In this document: one piece after another, positions 27,056 through 36,170 of the stretch | How positions within the stretch are numbered: the stretch's first letter is position 1 | Layout of the letters: each line of letters begins with the position of its first letter | Assembly (NCBI GenBank): GCA_902787025.1 | Contig: CADAER010000025.1 | Span: 1-64,000 of the forward strand | Source of the DNA: Oscillospiraceae bacterium | Lineage (GTDB): Bacteria; Bacillota; Clostridia; Oscillospirales; Acutalibacteraceae | Direction of reading: 5' to 3' | Length of the DNA stretch: 64,000 nt | Notes under the pieces: generated by a model | What the model was told of the DNA's origin: nothing | Databases searched by the model: none | What the model saw: only the letters and a program-made list of their open reading frames with translations | Translations under genes and position numbers: made by a program

Positions 27056-28188
27056 TGATTGATTTGAAAGATCTCGGCTCACGCGCGAAATCGGCGCAGA
27101 GACTGCTCGCGAAGGCGGGCGGAAACGCAAAAACGGAGGCTCTGAAAGCGGTCGCGAAAGCGATTGACTCCGACAGACAGGCGATTATCAACGCAAATAA
27201 AACTGACATTGAAAACGGCAGAAAAATTCTCTGGGGCGAGTCAAGACCGAACGGGCTTAAAATACAGAAGGTCAGCGTGCCTCTGGGAGTTATAGCCGTC
27301 ATTTACGAATCGCGCCCGAATGTTACCGCGGACGCGGCGGCTCTCTGCCTTAAAGCGGGCAACGCCGTTATTCTCAAGGGCGGCAAAGAGGCAATCAATT
27401 CCAACAAGGCAATAGCGGATATTATGCGCGGGGCGCTTGAAAAATCCGGTCTGCCCGCTGACTGCATAATCCTGATTGAAGACAACGCAAGAGAAGTCAC
27501 CAACGCGCTTATGACTCTCAACGAATATGTCAACGTGCTTATTCCGAGAGGCGGAGCCGGACTTATAAAGAGCGTTGTTCAGAACTCCACTGTTCCCGTA
27601 ATCGAAACGGGCGTGGGCAACTGCCACACATATATTGACAGTCAGGCTGATATCAATATGGCTGTCAAAATCCTTGTCAACGCGAAGACATCCAGGGTTT
27701 CGGTTTGCAACGCGTGCGAAAGCCTGCTTGTGCATAAGGATATAGCGGAAATCGCTCTTCTCGCCGCGGGCGAGGCGCTCAAAGAAAAGAATGTGACAAT
27801 CAGGGGCGACGAGGCTGTCTGCGCGGTGCTTCCCTACGCCGAAAAAGCAGATGAAAGCGACTGGGGCAGAGAGTATCTTGACTATATCATCTCAGCGAAA
27901 GTCGTTGAAAGCATCGACGAGGCGATAGAGCATATCAACAGATACGGCACGGGTCACAGCGAGTGCATCGTAACCGAAAGCTACGAAAACGCAAACAGAT
28001 TCACATCCGAGGTTGACGCGGCGGCTGTTTATGTAAACGCGTCAACACGCTTCACCGACGGCGGCGAGTTCGGATTCGGCGCGGAAATCGGCATTTCGAC
28101 ACAGAAACTTCACGCAAGAGGTCCTCTCGGCCTTGCGAATCTCGTCACCGAGAAATACATCGTCTGCGGCGACGGTCAGATAAGATAA
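27055..28188 (+). CDS. proA: Gamma-glutamyl phosphate reductase with an internal deletion
   Basis: The NADPH-dependent second step of proline synthesis. The catalytic-cysteine region ([12 protein letters not shown], Cys218), [25 protein letters not shown] and the C-terminal [13 protein letters not shown] all fit ProA. At 377 residues it is about 38 shorter than usual. The loss is in one place: IENGRK (residues 52-57) runs almost directly into [11 protein letters not shown], whereas family members have about 36 residues in between (the stretch containing LDRL...R...MA..LRQV..LPDPVG). The frame is kept. The missing part belongs to the N-terminal nucleotide-binding half, so activity is doubtful unless this is a sequence error. 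It is coupled to proB. Confidence 0.85.
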   Translation: MIDLKDLGSRAKSAQRLLAKAGGNAKTEALKAVAKAIDSDRQAIINANKTDIENGRKILWGESRPNGLKIQKVSVPLGVIAVIYESRPNVTADAAALCLKAGNAVILKGGKEAINSNKAIADIMRGALEKSGLPADCIILIEDNAREVTNALMTLNEYVNVLIPRGGAGLIKSVVQNSTVPVIETGVGNCHTYIDSQADINMAVKILVNAKTSRVSVCNACESLLVHKDIAEIALLAAGEALKEKNVTIRGDEAVCAVLPYAEKADESDWGREYLDYIISAKVVESIDEAIEHINRYGTGHSECIVTESYENANRFTSEVDAAAVYVNASTRFTDGGEFGFGAEIGISTQKLHARGPLGLANLVTEKYIVCGDGQIR

Positions 28189-28202
28189 CTGCGGAGTGAA
28201 AT

Positions 28203-29105
28203 ATGGCTAAAAAGAAAAGCAAACTCGCATTCCCTCTGGGTATGCTGATAATAATATTCTCAATAATCGGCATTGTCGCTACGGCAAAGGCGGGCGTTAC
28301 GCTGTTCAGGGATCTTACCGACAACAGCGCGCAGAAGGAGGAATATGAAGAATTCCTGCGCCCCGTCGTTATGTATGACCCCGACCCGTTTGACGATGTG
28401 CGTTCGGCGGACTTAACACAGCTTGTCAACGCCGCCATCTGGTCGCTCATAACGCAGAGCAACTCCACCGAGGCGTTTTCATACTCCACGGGCGACAATA
28501 TGGGTATTCTCATCCCCGTAGAGCGTGTTACGGATGAGTTCATCCGCCTTTTCGGCAACGAAATCGACATAGCCTCGCAGTATGACTCAATAGATATGAG
28601 CTCGCACGACATCACTTATGATTCGGCTCAGGGCGGTTTCATCATTCCCATCACCAGCCTTGAAGTCGCTTACACTCCCGAGGTTTATGAAATTGAGAAA
28701 AAGGCCAATTCGATTATCCTTTCCGTCGGATATATCGGCGCAAAGGCGTGGGCGGATATTGACGGGGACGAATATGTCGCGCCTCAGCCCGACAAGTTTA
28801 TGAAAATCACGCTCAGACAGGGTGACAAGGGCTATTACATAGCCTCGCTGCAATCCGTAAACGCTCAGGAGGTCGCAAACGCGCCTACCCTCGCGGCTAC
28901 TGTTGTGCCCGCGATTACTGGCAACATCGCGGATGAAAACGCGTTTGCCGAAATAACCGCGCAGGATGTGACATCCGAAGGCGAAACCGGTGAAGATGAA
29001 ACGGGCGAGGATGTGACCGGCGAAGAAGATGAAACATCTGAAAGCGAAGAAGGCGAAGGCGAAACCGAAACTTCGCAGGAAGGCGGCAATCCGTCATTAT
29101 ATTGA
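28203..29105 (+). CDS. Single-pass membrane protein of unknown function with acidic tail
   Basis: I do not recognise the family. The 300-residue product starts with basic residues and one membrane helix (FPLGMLIIIFSIIGIVATA, about residues 10-30). A soluble part of about 220 residues follows, probably outside the cell. The last 45 residues are a low-complexity tail rich in Glu, Asp, Thr and Gly (GETGEDETGEDVTGEED). The start ATG follows GGAGTG and lies 14 bp after proA, so it appears to be the last gene of the FHA-proB-proA operon. Confidence 0.75.
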   Translation: MAKKKSKLAFPLGMLIIIFSIIGIVATAKAGVTLFRDLTDNSAQKEEYEEFLRPVVMYDPDPFDDVRSADLTQLVNAAIWSLITQSNSTEAFSYSTGDNMGILIPVERVTDEFIRLFGNEIDIASQYDSIDMSSHDITYDSAQGGFIIPITSLEVAYTPEVYEIEKKANSIILSVGYIGAKAWADIDGDEYVAPQPDKFMKITLRQGDKGYYIASLQSVNAQEVANAPTLAATVVPAITGNIADENAFAEITAQDVTSEGETGEDETGEDVTGEEDETSESEEGEGETETSQEGGNPSLY

Positions 29106-29189
29106 CCCGCAAATGAAACAAGTTTTATTCTCAAATATCATTATAAAAATCATTTATTTCAAATCTGATTACACTTGGGAGGAATGAAT

Positions 29190-29847
29190 TTGACAGATTT
29201 CAAAGTCAGCCCGGTTATGTACGGTATTGCGTTTGCGATTATCGTCTTTATTGTGGCTCAGTCGATGTTTTTCATTGTCAAATCATGGAAACACAAACGC
29301 TCTCGGAATAGTGGTGCCTTGGGTAAGGCTTACGGTTGTGGGCAACCTCGCCTATGAAACCGTGGCTGCCGAAACGGCGCTCGGCAATTTAGGCGGCTCG
29401 CTCAGCAGAGAAATCACCGACGCCACACAGTTTTCAACCGTGGCGTGGGCAATGACTCTCGGCTCAATTTTCCCGCTTACATTCCTGCCTCTTGTGTGCA
29501 AAAAACTGCAGAAGAAAATCGGCGGAGCGGTAAGCAAAAACGAAAAGACCGCGCAGCTCGGCGATGTGCTTTCCGCGGCGGCGTTCATCGGCATTATCTC
29601 CGCCTTCATAGCAAGGGCAATAGCCGGCACAAGCACAACGGACCCCTCAACAAACGCAGGCGTTATGTCCGTGAGCGTTCTTGTTGTTTCAATAGTCGCG
29701 ATGCTTGTTCTTACAAAGCTGAGCAAAAAATTCAACTGGACGGGATTCGAGCCTTTCGCAACGCCTGTCAGCATGTTTATCGGTATGGGCGCGGCGATTC
29801 TCATGAACATCTTCCTGCCCGATATTTCGGCAATAGTCTGGAGATAA
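29190..29847 (+). pseudogene. DUF5058-like membrane protein gene, broken by an internal out-of-frame deletion
   Basis: The N-terminal part (start TTG 29190 after GGGAGG; SPVMYGIAFAIIVFIVAQSM ... VKSWKH) and the C-terminal part (ALGIVVPWVRLTVVGNLAYE onwards to 29847) look like one membrane protein of the DUF5058 type, but they lie in different frames. The switch is near 29285-29305 (around ggaaacacaaacgctctc). As I recall the family, about 38-40 residues, including one membrane helix, normally separate these parts, so about 115-120 nt appear to be missing. Short frames start at 29175 and 29227, but neither gives a whole protein. The downstream partner at 29860 is intact and 12 bp away. Family assignment is from memory of its WxRLSxIGxxxYE signature. 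Confidence 0.6.
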
Positions 29848-29859
29848 GGAGGAGCGGAA

Positions 29860-30588
29860 ATGGACAGCAAATATTTTGACAGAGTTCATGTCTGGGGCGC
29901 AATCTGGAATTATGCGGCTCTCGTAATCATGTTCGTTATGCCCATGGGCATTTCAATCGCCTTTGACGCCTGGCCGAGCGTCGGCGTAATAGGCAAGGTT
30001 CTCCTGACGCTCATCCCCCTTTACTGGGTTACGGCAATAATCGAGGTTGTCACCTATGTTCCCATGCTCGGCGCGGGCGGAACATATCTCTCGTTTGTTA
30101 CCGGCAATATCTCAAACCTCAAGCTTCCCTGCGGGCTCAATGCGATGGAAAACGCGAAAGTGCGCGCAAACACGGAAGAGGGCGAAGTAATAACCACAAT
30201 AGCAATAGCGGTCTCTTCTCTCACGACAACCATAATAATCGCCGTGGGCGTGCTGGCGTTTGCTCCCATTCTGCCGAAAATCACGGCTGAAGGCTCCGTT
30301 TTCAAAGCGGCGTTCAACAATGTGCTGCCCGCTCTTTTCGGCGCTCTCGGCGCAGGATATTTCGTCAAGCACTGGAGACTCGCCTTCGCTCCCGTAACAG
30401 TGGGCGTGCTTGTGCTGATTTTCGCTCCCACAACGGGTGTCGGTATTCTTATGTTTGTAACTATTGTGGCGTCCCTTGTCGGCGCGGCAATCATTCACAG
30501 GGATCTTCTCCCGAAAAAATCGCAGAAATCACCCGCCCCGCAGACCGGAGACGATGCTGCGCAGGAGCAGGAAGCCGGCGACGAATAA
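29860..30588 (+). CDS. Polytopic membrane protein, probable partner of the DUF5058-like protein
   Basis: The 242-residue product has about six membrane helices (for example ALVIMFVMPMGISIAF, TTIIIAVGVLAFAPIL, VTVGVLVLIFAP) and a charged C-terminal tail (QTGDDAAQEQEAGDE). AAGGAGGAG precedes the ATG. I do not recognise a named family. Its tight spacing to the DUF5058-like gene suggests the two form one transporter-like complex (inference). The substrate is unknown. Confidence 0.7.
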   Translation: MDSKYFDRVHVWGAIWNYAALVIMFVMPMGISIAFDAWPSVGVIGKVLLTLIPLYWVTAIIEVVTYVPMLGAGGTYLSFVTGNISNLKLPCGLNAMENAKVRANTEEGEVITTIAIAVSSLTTTIIIAVGVLAFAPILPKITAEGSVFKAAFNNVLPALFGALGAGYFVKHWRLAFAPVTVGVLVLIFAPTTGVGILMFVTIVASLVGAAIIHRDLLPKKSQKSPAPQTGDDAAQEQEAGDE

Positions 30589-30627
30589 AACAGCCGGGCA
30601 TATTGTTTTATTTGTGCATTTTGGCAC

Positions 30628-30656
30628 TTGTAAATAATACTGCAATAGTTTATATT
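30628..30656 (+). promoter_or_regulatory. Promoter for the NifU-like/GGGtGRT pair
   Basis: TTGTAA (30628-30633), a 17-nt spacer and TATATT (30651-30656), followed by AAAGGAG before the ATG at 30700. Confidence 0.6.
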
Positions 30657-30699
30657 ATTTAAGGCTAATCATTCAAGTTTTGAAAGGAGATATACAGTT

Positions 30700-31395
30700 A
30701 TGATTAACTACACCAGCGAAGTGCAGAATATGTGCTGCGTCGCAAAAGGTCCCAAACACGGTCCCGCTCCCATCCCCGAAGAAGGCAAATGGGTAAAAGC
30801 CCTTGAAATCAAAGACATTTCGGGCTTCACACACGGCGTGGGCTGGTGCGCACCTCAGCAGGGCGCCTGCAAACTTTCGCTCAATGTTAAAGACGGAATT
30901 ATCGAAGAGGCTCTTGTTGAGACAATCGGCTGCTCCGGTATGACTCATTCGGCGGCCATGGCGGCTGAAATCCTTCCCGGCAAGACCATTCTTGAGGCGC
31001 TCAACACAGACCTTGTGTGCGACGCTATCAACACGGCTATGAGAGAGCTCTTCCTTCAGATAGTTTACGGCCGTTCACAGTCCGCTTTCTCGGATGACGG
31101 TCTTTCGGTAGGCGCAGGCCTTGAAGATCTCGGCAAAGGTCTCCGCTCACAGGTCGGCACAATGTACGGCACAAAGCTCAAGGGCGTCCGCTACCTTGAA
31201 ATGGCAGAGGGCTATGTCACAAGACTCGCTCTTGACGCTGACGACCAGGTTATCGGCTATGAGTTCGTATCGCTCGGCAAAATGACCGACTTCATCAAGA
31301 AGGGCGACGACCCCACAACAGCATACAACAAGGCAATCGGTTCTTACGGCAGATTCGCAGACGCCGCGAAGTACATCGATCCCCGTAAAGAATAA
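30700..31395 (+). CDS. NifU/IscU-like iron-sulfur scaffold-type protein
   Basis: The 231-residue product matches the IscU/NifU-N-like proteins that always accompany GGGtGRT proteins. It keeps cysteines in MCCVAKG, GWCAPQQGACKL and ETIGCSGMTH; the last is the typical IGCSG scaffold loop. Scaffold proteins of this fold assemble [Fe-S] clusters, but whether this branch does so is not established. AAAGGAGATA gives a strong ribosome site. The GGGtGRT gene follows after 22 bp, which makes a functional pair nearly certain. Confidence 0.85.
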   Translation: MINYTSEVQNMCCVAKGPKHGPAPIPEEGKWVKALEIKDISGFTHGVGWCAPQQGACKLSLNVKDGIIEEALVETIGCSGMTHSAAMAAEILPGKTILEALNTDLVCDAINTAMRELFLQIVYGRSQSAFSDDGLSVGAGLEDLGKGLRSQVGTMYGTKLKGVRYLEMAEGYVTRLALDADDQVIGYEFVSLGKMTDFIKKGDDPTTAYNKAIGSYGRFADAAKYIDPRKE

Positions 31396-31417
31396 TTTGT
31401 AAGAGGAGGAAATTAAA

Positions 31418-32416
31418 ATGGCATTATTTGAAAGCTATGAGAGAAGAGTTGACAAAATCAACGCCGTTCTCGCGCAATACGGTATTTCATCAATAGAAGA
31501 ATGCAAAGAAATCACTCTTGCAAAGGGTGTTGACTGCGACGCCATAGTACGCGGCACACAGCCGATATGCTTTGAAAACGCGGTATGGGCTTACACCGTA
31601 GGCTGCGCAATCGCAATCAAATCGGGCTGCACAAAGGCCGCAGACGCCGCCGCCAAAATCGGCGAAGGTCTTCAGAGCTTCTGCATCCCCGGCTCCGTTG
31701 CCGACAACAGAAAAGTCGGTCTCGGTCACGGCAACCTCGGTAAAATGCTCCTTTCGGAAGAAACCGAGTGCTTCTGCTTCCTTGCCGGTCACGAATCCTT
31801 CGCGGCTGCTGAGGGTGCAATCAAAATCGCTCTCAACGCAAATAAAGTCCGCGTCAAGCCCCTCAGAGTAATCCTCAACGGTCTCGGCAAAGACGCCGCT
31901 ATGATTATTTCGAGAATCAACGGCTTCACCTATGTTCAGACTGAGTTTGACCCCTATTCGGAGACAGTTACTGTTGTCAAGGAAACTCCTTATTCAACAG
32001 GCGACAGAGCAAAGGTCAAGTGCTACGGCGCTGACAATGTTCCCGAAGGCGTTGCGATTATGAGACTTGAGAATGTCGGCGTTTCAATCACCGGCAACTC
32101 AACCAACCCCACCAGATTCCAGCATCCCGTTGCCGGCACATACAAAAAATGGTGCAACGAAAACGGCGTTAAATATTTCTCCGTTGCGTCAGGCGGCGGC
32201 ACGGGCAGAACCCTTCACCCCGACAATATGGCGGCGGGCCCCGCAAGCTACGGTATGACCGACACCATGGGCAGAATGCATTCCGACGCTCAGTTCGCGG
32301 GCTCCTCATCCGTTCCCGCTCACGTTGAAATGATGGGACTTATCGGTATGGGCAACAACCCGATGGTAGGCGCGACAGTCGCCTGCGCGGTTGCTGTTGA
32401 AGAGGCAATGAAGTAA
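31418..32416 (+). CDS. GGGtGRT protein
   Basis: The 332-residue product belongs to the family named after its conserved motif, here ASGGGTGRTLHPDN near residue 265. Other conserved stretches include GLGHGNLGKML and AGHESFAAAEGAIKI. Its function is unknown; it is found next to a NifU-like protein in anaerobic Clostridia, Bacteroidetes and archaea (family knowledge). AGAGGAGG lies 8 nt before the ATG. A terminator follows at 32507, after a gap of about 90 bp. Confidence 0.9.
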   Translation: MALFESYERRVDKINAVLAQYGISSIEECKEITLAKGVDCDAIVRGTQPICFENAVWAYTVGCAIAIKSGCTKAADAAAKIGEGLQSFCIPGSVADNRKVGLGHGNLGKMLLSEETECFCFLAGHESFAAAEGAIKIALNANKVRVKPLRVILNGLGKDAAMIISRINGFTYVQTEFDPYSETVTVVKETPYSTGDRAKVKCYGADNVPEGVAIMRLENVGVSITGNSTNPTRFQHPVAGTYKKWCNENGVKYFSVASGGGTGRTLHPDNMAAGPASYGMTDTMGRMHSDAQFAGSSSVPAHVEMMGLIGMGNNPMVGATVACAVAVEEAMK

Positions 32417-32506
32417 GAACCTGACGCAAAGCGTCAGAACCTTGTTATTCACTGCGTTCGTAATAATCACAACTTTTCGGCATAAATACTTTATAGGTAA
32501 TTGATG

Positions 32507-32534
32507 ACTCCGCCTGAAAACGGCGGAGTTTTTT
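32507..32534 (+). terminator. Rho-independent terminator after the GGGtGRT gene
   Basis: Arms ACTCCGCC (32507-32514) and GGCGGAGT (32522-32529), followed by TTTTT. A smaller TGACGC/GCGTCA hairpin lies at 32422-32436. Confidence 0.85.
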
Positions 32535-32535
32535 C

Positions 32536-32564
32536 TTGCATTTTTCCGCATCGGGAATTATAAT
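32536..32564 (+). promoter_or_regulatory. Sigma-A promoter for the MATE exporter
   Basis: TTGCAT (32536-32541), a 17-nt spacer and a perfect TATAAT (32559-32564), immediately after the terminator. GGGGGTG follows before the ATG at 32592. Confidence 0.75.
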
Positions 32565-32591
32565 TTTCAACATAAAAACGGGGGTGAAAAA

Positions 32592-33977
32592 ATGAGCAAT
32601 GCAGATTCCGTCAAAATTTCTCTGCTCACGCGCGACAGGAGTTTTTACATTTCTCTTTTTGCGCTCGCGGTTCCCGTGGCTTTGCAGAACCTCATTACCT
32701 TCGCCGTCAATTTCGCCGACAACCTTATGGTAAGCTCGCTGGGCGATTCAGCCGTATCGGGCGTATATATGGGCAACCAGATTCAGACCTTTCTGCAGAT
32801 GTTTTCGGGCGGTGTCGAGGGCGCCATACTCGTTCTCTCGGCTCAATACTGGGGCAAAAAAGATAAGGACAGCATAAAACGGATTGTTTCGATAGGCACT
32901 CATTTTTCACTGATTTTCGGTCTTGTGCTGACCGCCGTGTGCGCCCTGTTTTCCACTCCCGTTATAGGGATTTTCACGCACGATGCGCAGGTAATCGCAG
33001 ACGGAGCTGTTTATCTGCGGGTTGTGTGCTTTTCATATGCGTTTTTCTGTCTTACCCAGGCGCTCATTGCCGCCATGAGAAGCGTTGAGGCGGCAAATAT
33101 CGGAATGATTGTTTCGGGCATTTCGCTGTTTATAAATATCGGTCTCAACTACGCGCTCATTTTCGGAAAATTCGGTCTTCCCGCGCTCGGAATAAAAGGC
33201 GCGGCGCTTGCGACCCTGATTTCGCGTATCGCCGAAACGCTGATTATTATGTTCTATGTTTTCAGGATTGACAAAAAACTGCGGATGCTGCCCGCTGACT
33301 TTTTCAGAACGGACGCTCTTCTGCGAAAGGACTTCATCCGCTACGGTCTGCCGATAATCGGCGGAAACATCGTGTGGAGCGTCAACCTTATGGGCAACTC
33401 GATTATTCTCGGCAGATTCAATCAGTCGGTTATCGCGGCGACAAGCGTCGCGAACAACCTCAATTCCCTTGCCTATGTGGCCGTTAACGGAATGTCGTCG
33501 GCTGTCGGCATAATCACGGGCAAAACCGTCGGCGCGGGCAAAACACTGCTTATGAAAGAATACGCGAGAACCACGCAGATTCTGTTTTTCGGCATAGGTC
33601 TGCTGACCGGCGGGCTTCTGTTTCTGCTCCGCGTTCCGTTCATTTCGCTTTATTCTGGCATTACTCCCGAAGCGGCGGATTACGCGAAACAGTTCTGCAC
33701 AGTGCTGTCGGTGACGATAATCGGCACCTGCTATCAGGCGGCTTGTCTGTTCGGCCTTGTCAAGTCGGGCGGAGACATAAGCTTTGTTTTCAGGAACGAC
33801 ACGATTTTCGTGTTCGGAGTTGTTCTGCCCTCCGCGATAATCGCGCTTAAACTCGGCGCGCCCGCGTGGGTTGTTTTCGCCCTGCTGAAATGCGACCAGA
33901 TTCTGAAATGCTTTGTCGCGGTATTCAAAATCAACAGCTTCAACTGGATGAAAAACCTGACGAGAGAAAGGGAATAA
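32592..33977 (+). CDS. MATE-family efflux transporter
   Basis: A 461-residue cation-coupled multidrug/toxin exporter of about twelve membrane helices. The N-terminal FALAVPVALQNLITFAVNFA with DNLMVSSLGD is the typical MATE start, and the second half repeats the pattern (GLPIIGGNIVWSVNLMGNSI). Full length for the family. It has its own promoter and is followed by a terminator, so it is a single-gene unit. The substrate cannot be told from sequence. Confidence 0.9.
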   Translation: MSNADSVKISLLTRDRSFYISLFALAVPVALQNLITFAVNFADNLMVSSLGDSAVSGVYMGNQIQTFLQMFSGGVEGAILVLSAQYWGKKDKDSIKRIVSIGTHFSLIFGLVLTAVCALFSTPVIGIFTHDAQVIADGAVYLRVVCFSYAFFCLTQALIAAMRSVEAANIGMIVSGISLFINIGLNYALIFGKFGLPALGIKGAALATLISRIAETLIIMFYVFRIDKKLRMLPADFFRTDALLRKDFIRYGLPIIGGNIVWSVNLMGNSIILGRFNQSVIAATSVANNLNSLAYVAVNGMSSAVGIITGKTVGAGKTLLMKEYARTTQILFFGIGLLTGGLLFLLRVPFISLYSGITPEAADYAKQFCTVLSVTIIGTCYQAACLFGLVKSGGDISFVFRNDTIFVFGVVLPSAIIALKLGAPAWVVFALLKCDQILKCFVAVFKINSFNWMKNLTRERE

Positions 33978-34020
33978 GCATTTTCCTGTTGTATTAATAT
34001 TGTTACAAATCAGTCTTTCA

Positions 34021-34060
34021 ACGGCCTCACGCAAAACGCGGTGAGGTCGTTTTGCTTTTC
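34021..34060 (+). terminator. Rho-independent terminator after the MATE gene
   Basis: Arms ACGGCCTCAC (34021-34030) and GTGAGGTCGT (34041-34050, one G-U pair), then TTTGCTTTT. Confidence 0.82.
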
Positions 34061-34151
34061 CATATTTTAAATTAATCATTACCGGTAAGGCGGCAATTTC
34101 ATCCGCTTATCGCGATTTATCTAAATTAATCAATAAAATTAATAAAAAATA

Positions 34152-34180
34152 ATGACTTTTATAAATGTTTATGTTAAAAT
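34152..34180 (+). promoter_or_regulatory. Possible promoter for the phoH-ybeY-dgkA-era-recO operon
   Basis: ATGACT (34152-34157), a 17-nt spacer and TAAAAT (34175-34180). The -35 box is weak. Transcription would start near 34187. Confidence 0.45.
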
Positions 34181-34220
34181 AATTTAGAATATGTTATTTT
34201 GCTCCGAAAGGCGTTACTTT

Positions 34221-35186
34221 ATGTATGAACAGATAATCAACGTCGACCGTATGGAGCAGGCGGTGAGCTTGTTCGGCAGCTTCGACGAGAACATAAAACT
34301 TATTGAAAAAGAATTCGGCGTAAGTGTTATCAGCCGCGGCTCGGAACTCAAGGTCGCGGGCGAAGCCGAGGATGTCGCGAAAGGCGTCCGCGCGATAAAC
34401 GGCCTGCTGACTCTAATAAACCGCGGAGAAGCGCTCAGCGACCAGAATGTGCGCTATGTTCTCTCCCTTGTAAAAGACGGCGACGAAGACAAGCTTGAGC
34501 AGATGACGGCGGACTGCGTGTGCATAACATCGAAGGGCAAGCCCGTCAAGCCGAAAACGCTCGGTCAGAAAAGATATATCGAAACAATAAGGAACAACAC
34601 AATCACAATAGGCGTGGGTCCCGCGGGCACGGGTAAGACATATCTCGCCGTCGCGATGGCTGTCACGGCTTTCAGGGCAAAAGAGGTCAACAGGATTATT
34701 CTTACAAGACCCGCCGTTGAAGCCGGCGAAAAGCTGGGCTTTCTGCCGGGCGACCTGCAATCGAAGGTTGATCCGTATTTAAGACCGCTTTACGACGCGC
34801 TCTTCGATATGCTCGGGGCGGAAAATTACCAGAAACACCACGAGCGCGGAGATATTGAGGTAGCGCCTCTCGCCTATATGCGCGGCCGCACGCTCGATGA
34901 CAGTTTCATCATTCTCGACGAAGCGCAGAACACCACAAGCGAGCAGATGAAAATGTTTTTAACCCGTCTCGGCTTCAACTCGAAAATGGTTGTCACGGGC
35001 GATATAACTCAGATTGACCTGCCCGACGGCAAGCGTTCGGGACTCAAGGACGCAATGAAACTGCTGAAAAACATAGACGATATAGGAACGGTCCGTTTCA
35101 ACGAAAAGGATGTTGTCCGCCACAGACTCGTTCAGGATATTATCAAAGCCTATCAGAGGCAGGAGGAAGAAAGGAACAGAAAATGA
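34221..35186 (+). CDS. phoH: PhoH-like ATPase
   Basis: The 321-residue product belongs to the PhoH/YbeZ family of RNA-associated P-loop ATPases, which work with the YbeY endoribonuclease. It has an N-terminal KH-like region (residues 1-75), Walker A GPAGTGKT near residue 133 and Walker B FIILDEAQNTTSEQMKMFL near 230. I chose the ATG at 34221, with GAAAGG upstream; an ATG ten codons earlier (34191) would lie almost at the predicted transcription start. It overlaps ybeY by 4 bp. Confidence 0.92.
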   Translation: MYEQIINVDRMEQAVSLFGSFDENIKLIEKEFGVSVISRGSELKVAGEAEDVAKGVRAINGLLTLINRGEALSDQNVRYVLSLVKDGDEDKLEQMTADCVCITSKGKPVKPKTLGQKRYIETIRNNTITIGVGPAGTGKTYLAVAMAVTAFRAKEVNRIILTRPAVEAGEKLGFLPGDLQSKVDPYLRPLYDALFDMLGAENYQKHHERGDIEVAPLAYMRGRTLDDSFIILDEAQNTTSEQMKMFLTRLGFNSKMVVTGDITQIDLPDGKRSGLKDAMKLLKNIDDIGTVRFNEKDVVRHRLVQDIIKAYQRQEEERNRK

Positions 35187-35689
35187 CCGGAAAAGTTAAG
35201 GTTATTATCACCAACGACCAGAAGGTCTGCAAAATACCCACGGGCGTGCGTCTGCTTGTGCGCAAGTGCTGCCACGCCGTGCTTTCACTTGAAGAATTCG
35301 ACGGAGCCGCCGAGATAAGCGTTACCTTTGTTGATGATGACGCTATTCAGACTCTCAACAAACAGTTCCGCAACATTGACGCGAGCACCGATGTTCTCTC
35401 GTTTCCGCTGGGCGAAAACGGGGAGTATGACATAAACCCCGACACGGGCGCCAAAATGCTCGGCGATATTGTTATTTCGGTTCCTCACGCCGAACAGCAG
35501 GCGGAGACCTACGGTCACAGTCTGCAGCGTGAAATCGGATTTTTAACAGTTCACTCAATGCTTCATCTGCTCGGTTACGACCATGTAAACGGCGGAATAG
35601 AAGCCGTGCGTATGCGTGAAAAGGAAGAGACCGTTCTCACTCAGCTCGGTCTGAAACGCAACGCGAGTTATTATATGGACAAGGAGTAA
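35183..35689 (+). CDS. ybeY: Endoribonuclease YbeY (16S rRNA maturation)
   Basis: A single-strand endoribonuclease of late 16S rRNA processing and ribosome quality control. The metal-binding signature HSMLHLLGYDH, with three histidines, lies near residue 122-132, and DASTDVLSFPL is the second conserved segment. At 168 residues it is full length. The start overlaps the phoH stop (ATGA). Confidence 0.94.
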   Translation: MTGKVKVIITNDQKVCKIPTGVRLLVRKCCHAVLSLEEFDGAAEISVTFVDDDAIQTLNKQFRNIDASTDVLSFPLGENGEYDINPDTGAKMLGDIVISVPHAEQQAETYGHSLQREIGFLTVHSMLHLLGYDHVNGGIEAVRMREKEETVLTQLGLKRNASYYMDKE

Positions 35690-35692
35690 GCC

Positions 35693-36169
35693 GTGAAAGA
35701 CCTTGCCAAAAGTTTTGTTTACGCGTTCAACGGCATAATAGTATGCATCAAAAAAGAACGCAATATGAGAATACACCTGACCTTCTGCGCCTATATGTTT
35801 TATTTTCTGGGCGTTCACGACTGGTTCGAGGTCACACGCACGCAATACGCGATTCTGTTTGTAATCTGCGCGGCTGTTATCGGCGGCGAACTTGTAAATA
35901 CGGCGATAGAGAGAGCCGTTGACCACGCGTCAACCGAGATTACCGAACCGGGCAGAATAGCAAAGGACTGCGCCGCGGGAGCCGTGCTTGTCAGCGCCGT
36001 TTTCGCAGTGGCGTGCGGCATAGCGATTTTATGGCAGCCCGACGCTTTCAGGGCGATGTTCGCATACTACAAAGAGCATTTATATTTTCTTGCCGTGCTT
36101 ATCGTATGCGTTACGCTCAGCGTGATTTTCATATTCAAAGGAATACCCGGCGGAAAAAAGGATAAATAA
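35693..36169 (+). CDS. dgkA: Diacylglycerol/undecaprenol kinase family protein
   Basis: A 158-residue integral membrane lipid kinase. In Gram-positives this family phosphorylates undecaprenol for cell-wall carrier recycling. ERNMRIHL and GGELVNTAIERAVDH are the family active-site segments, and GRIAKDCAAGAVL follows. It has an extra C-terminal membrane helix (LYFLAVLIVCVTLSVIFIF) beyond the usual three. It starts with GTG after AAGGAG and lies 3 bp after ybeY. Confidence 0.88.
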   Translation: MKDLAKSFVYAFNGIIVCIKKERNMRIHLTFCAYMFYFLGVHDWFEVTRTQYAILFVICAAVIGGELVNTAIERAVDHASTEITEPGRIAKDCAAGAVLVSAVFAVACGIAILWQPDAFRAMFAYYKEHLYFLAVLIVCVTLSVIFIFKGIPGGKKDK

Positions 36170-36170
36170 T

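Noticed and set aside
33033..34079. 348-codon minus-strand frame over the MATE gene
   Set aside because: Shadow of the MATE reading frame; composition is unlike a folded protein and there is no start signal.
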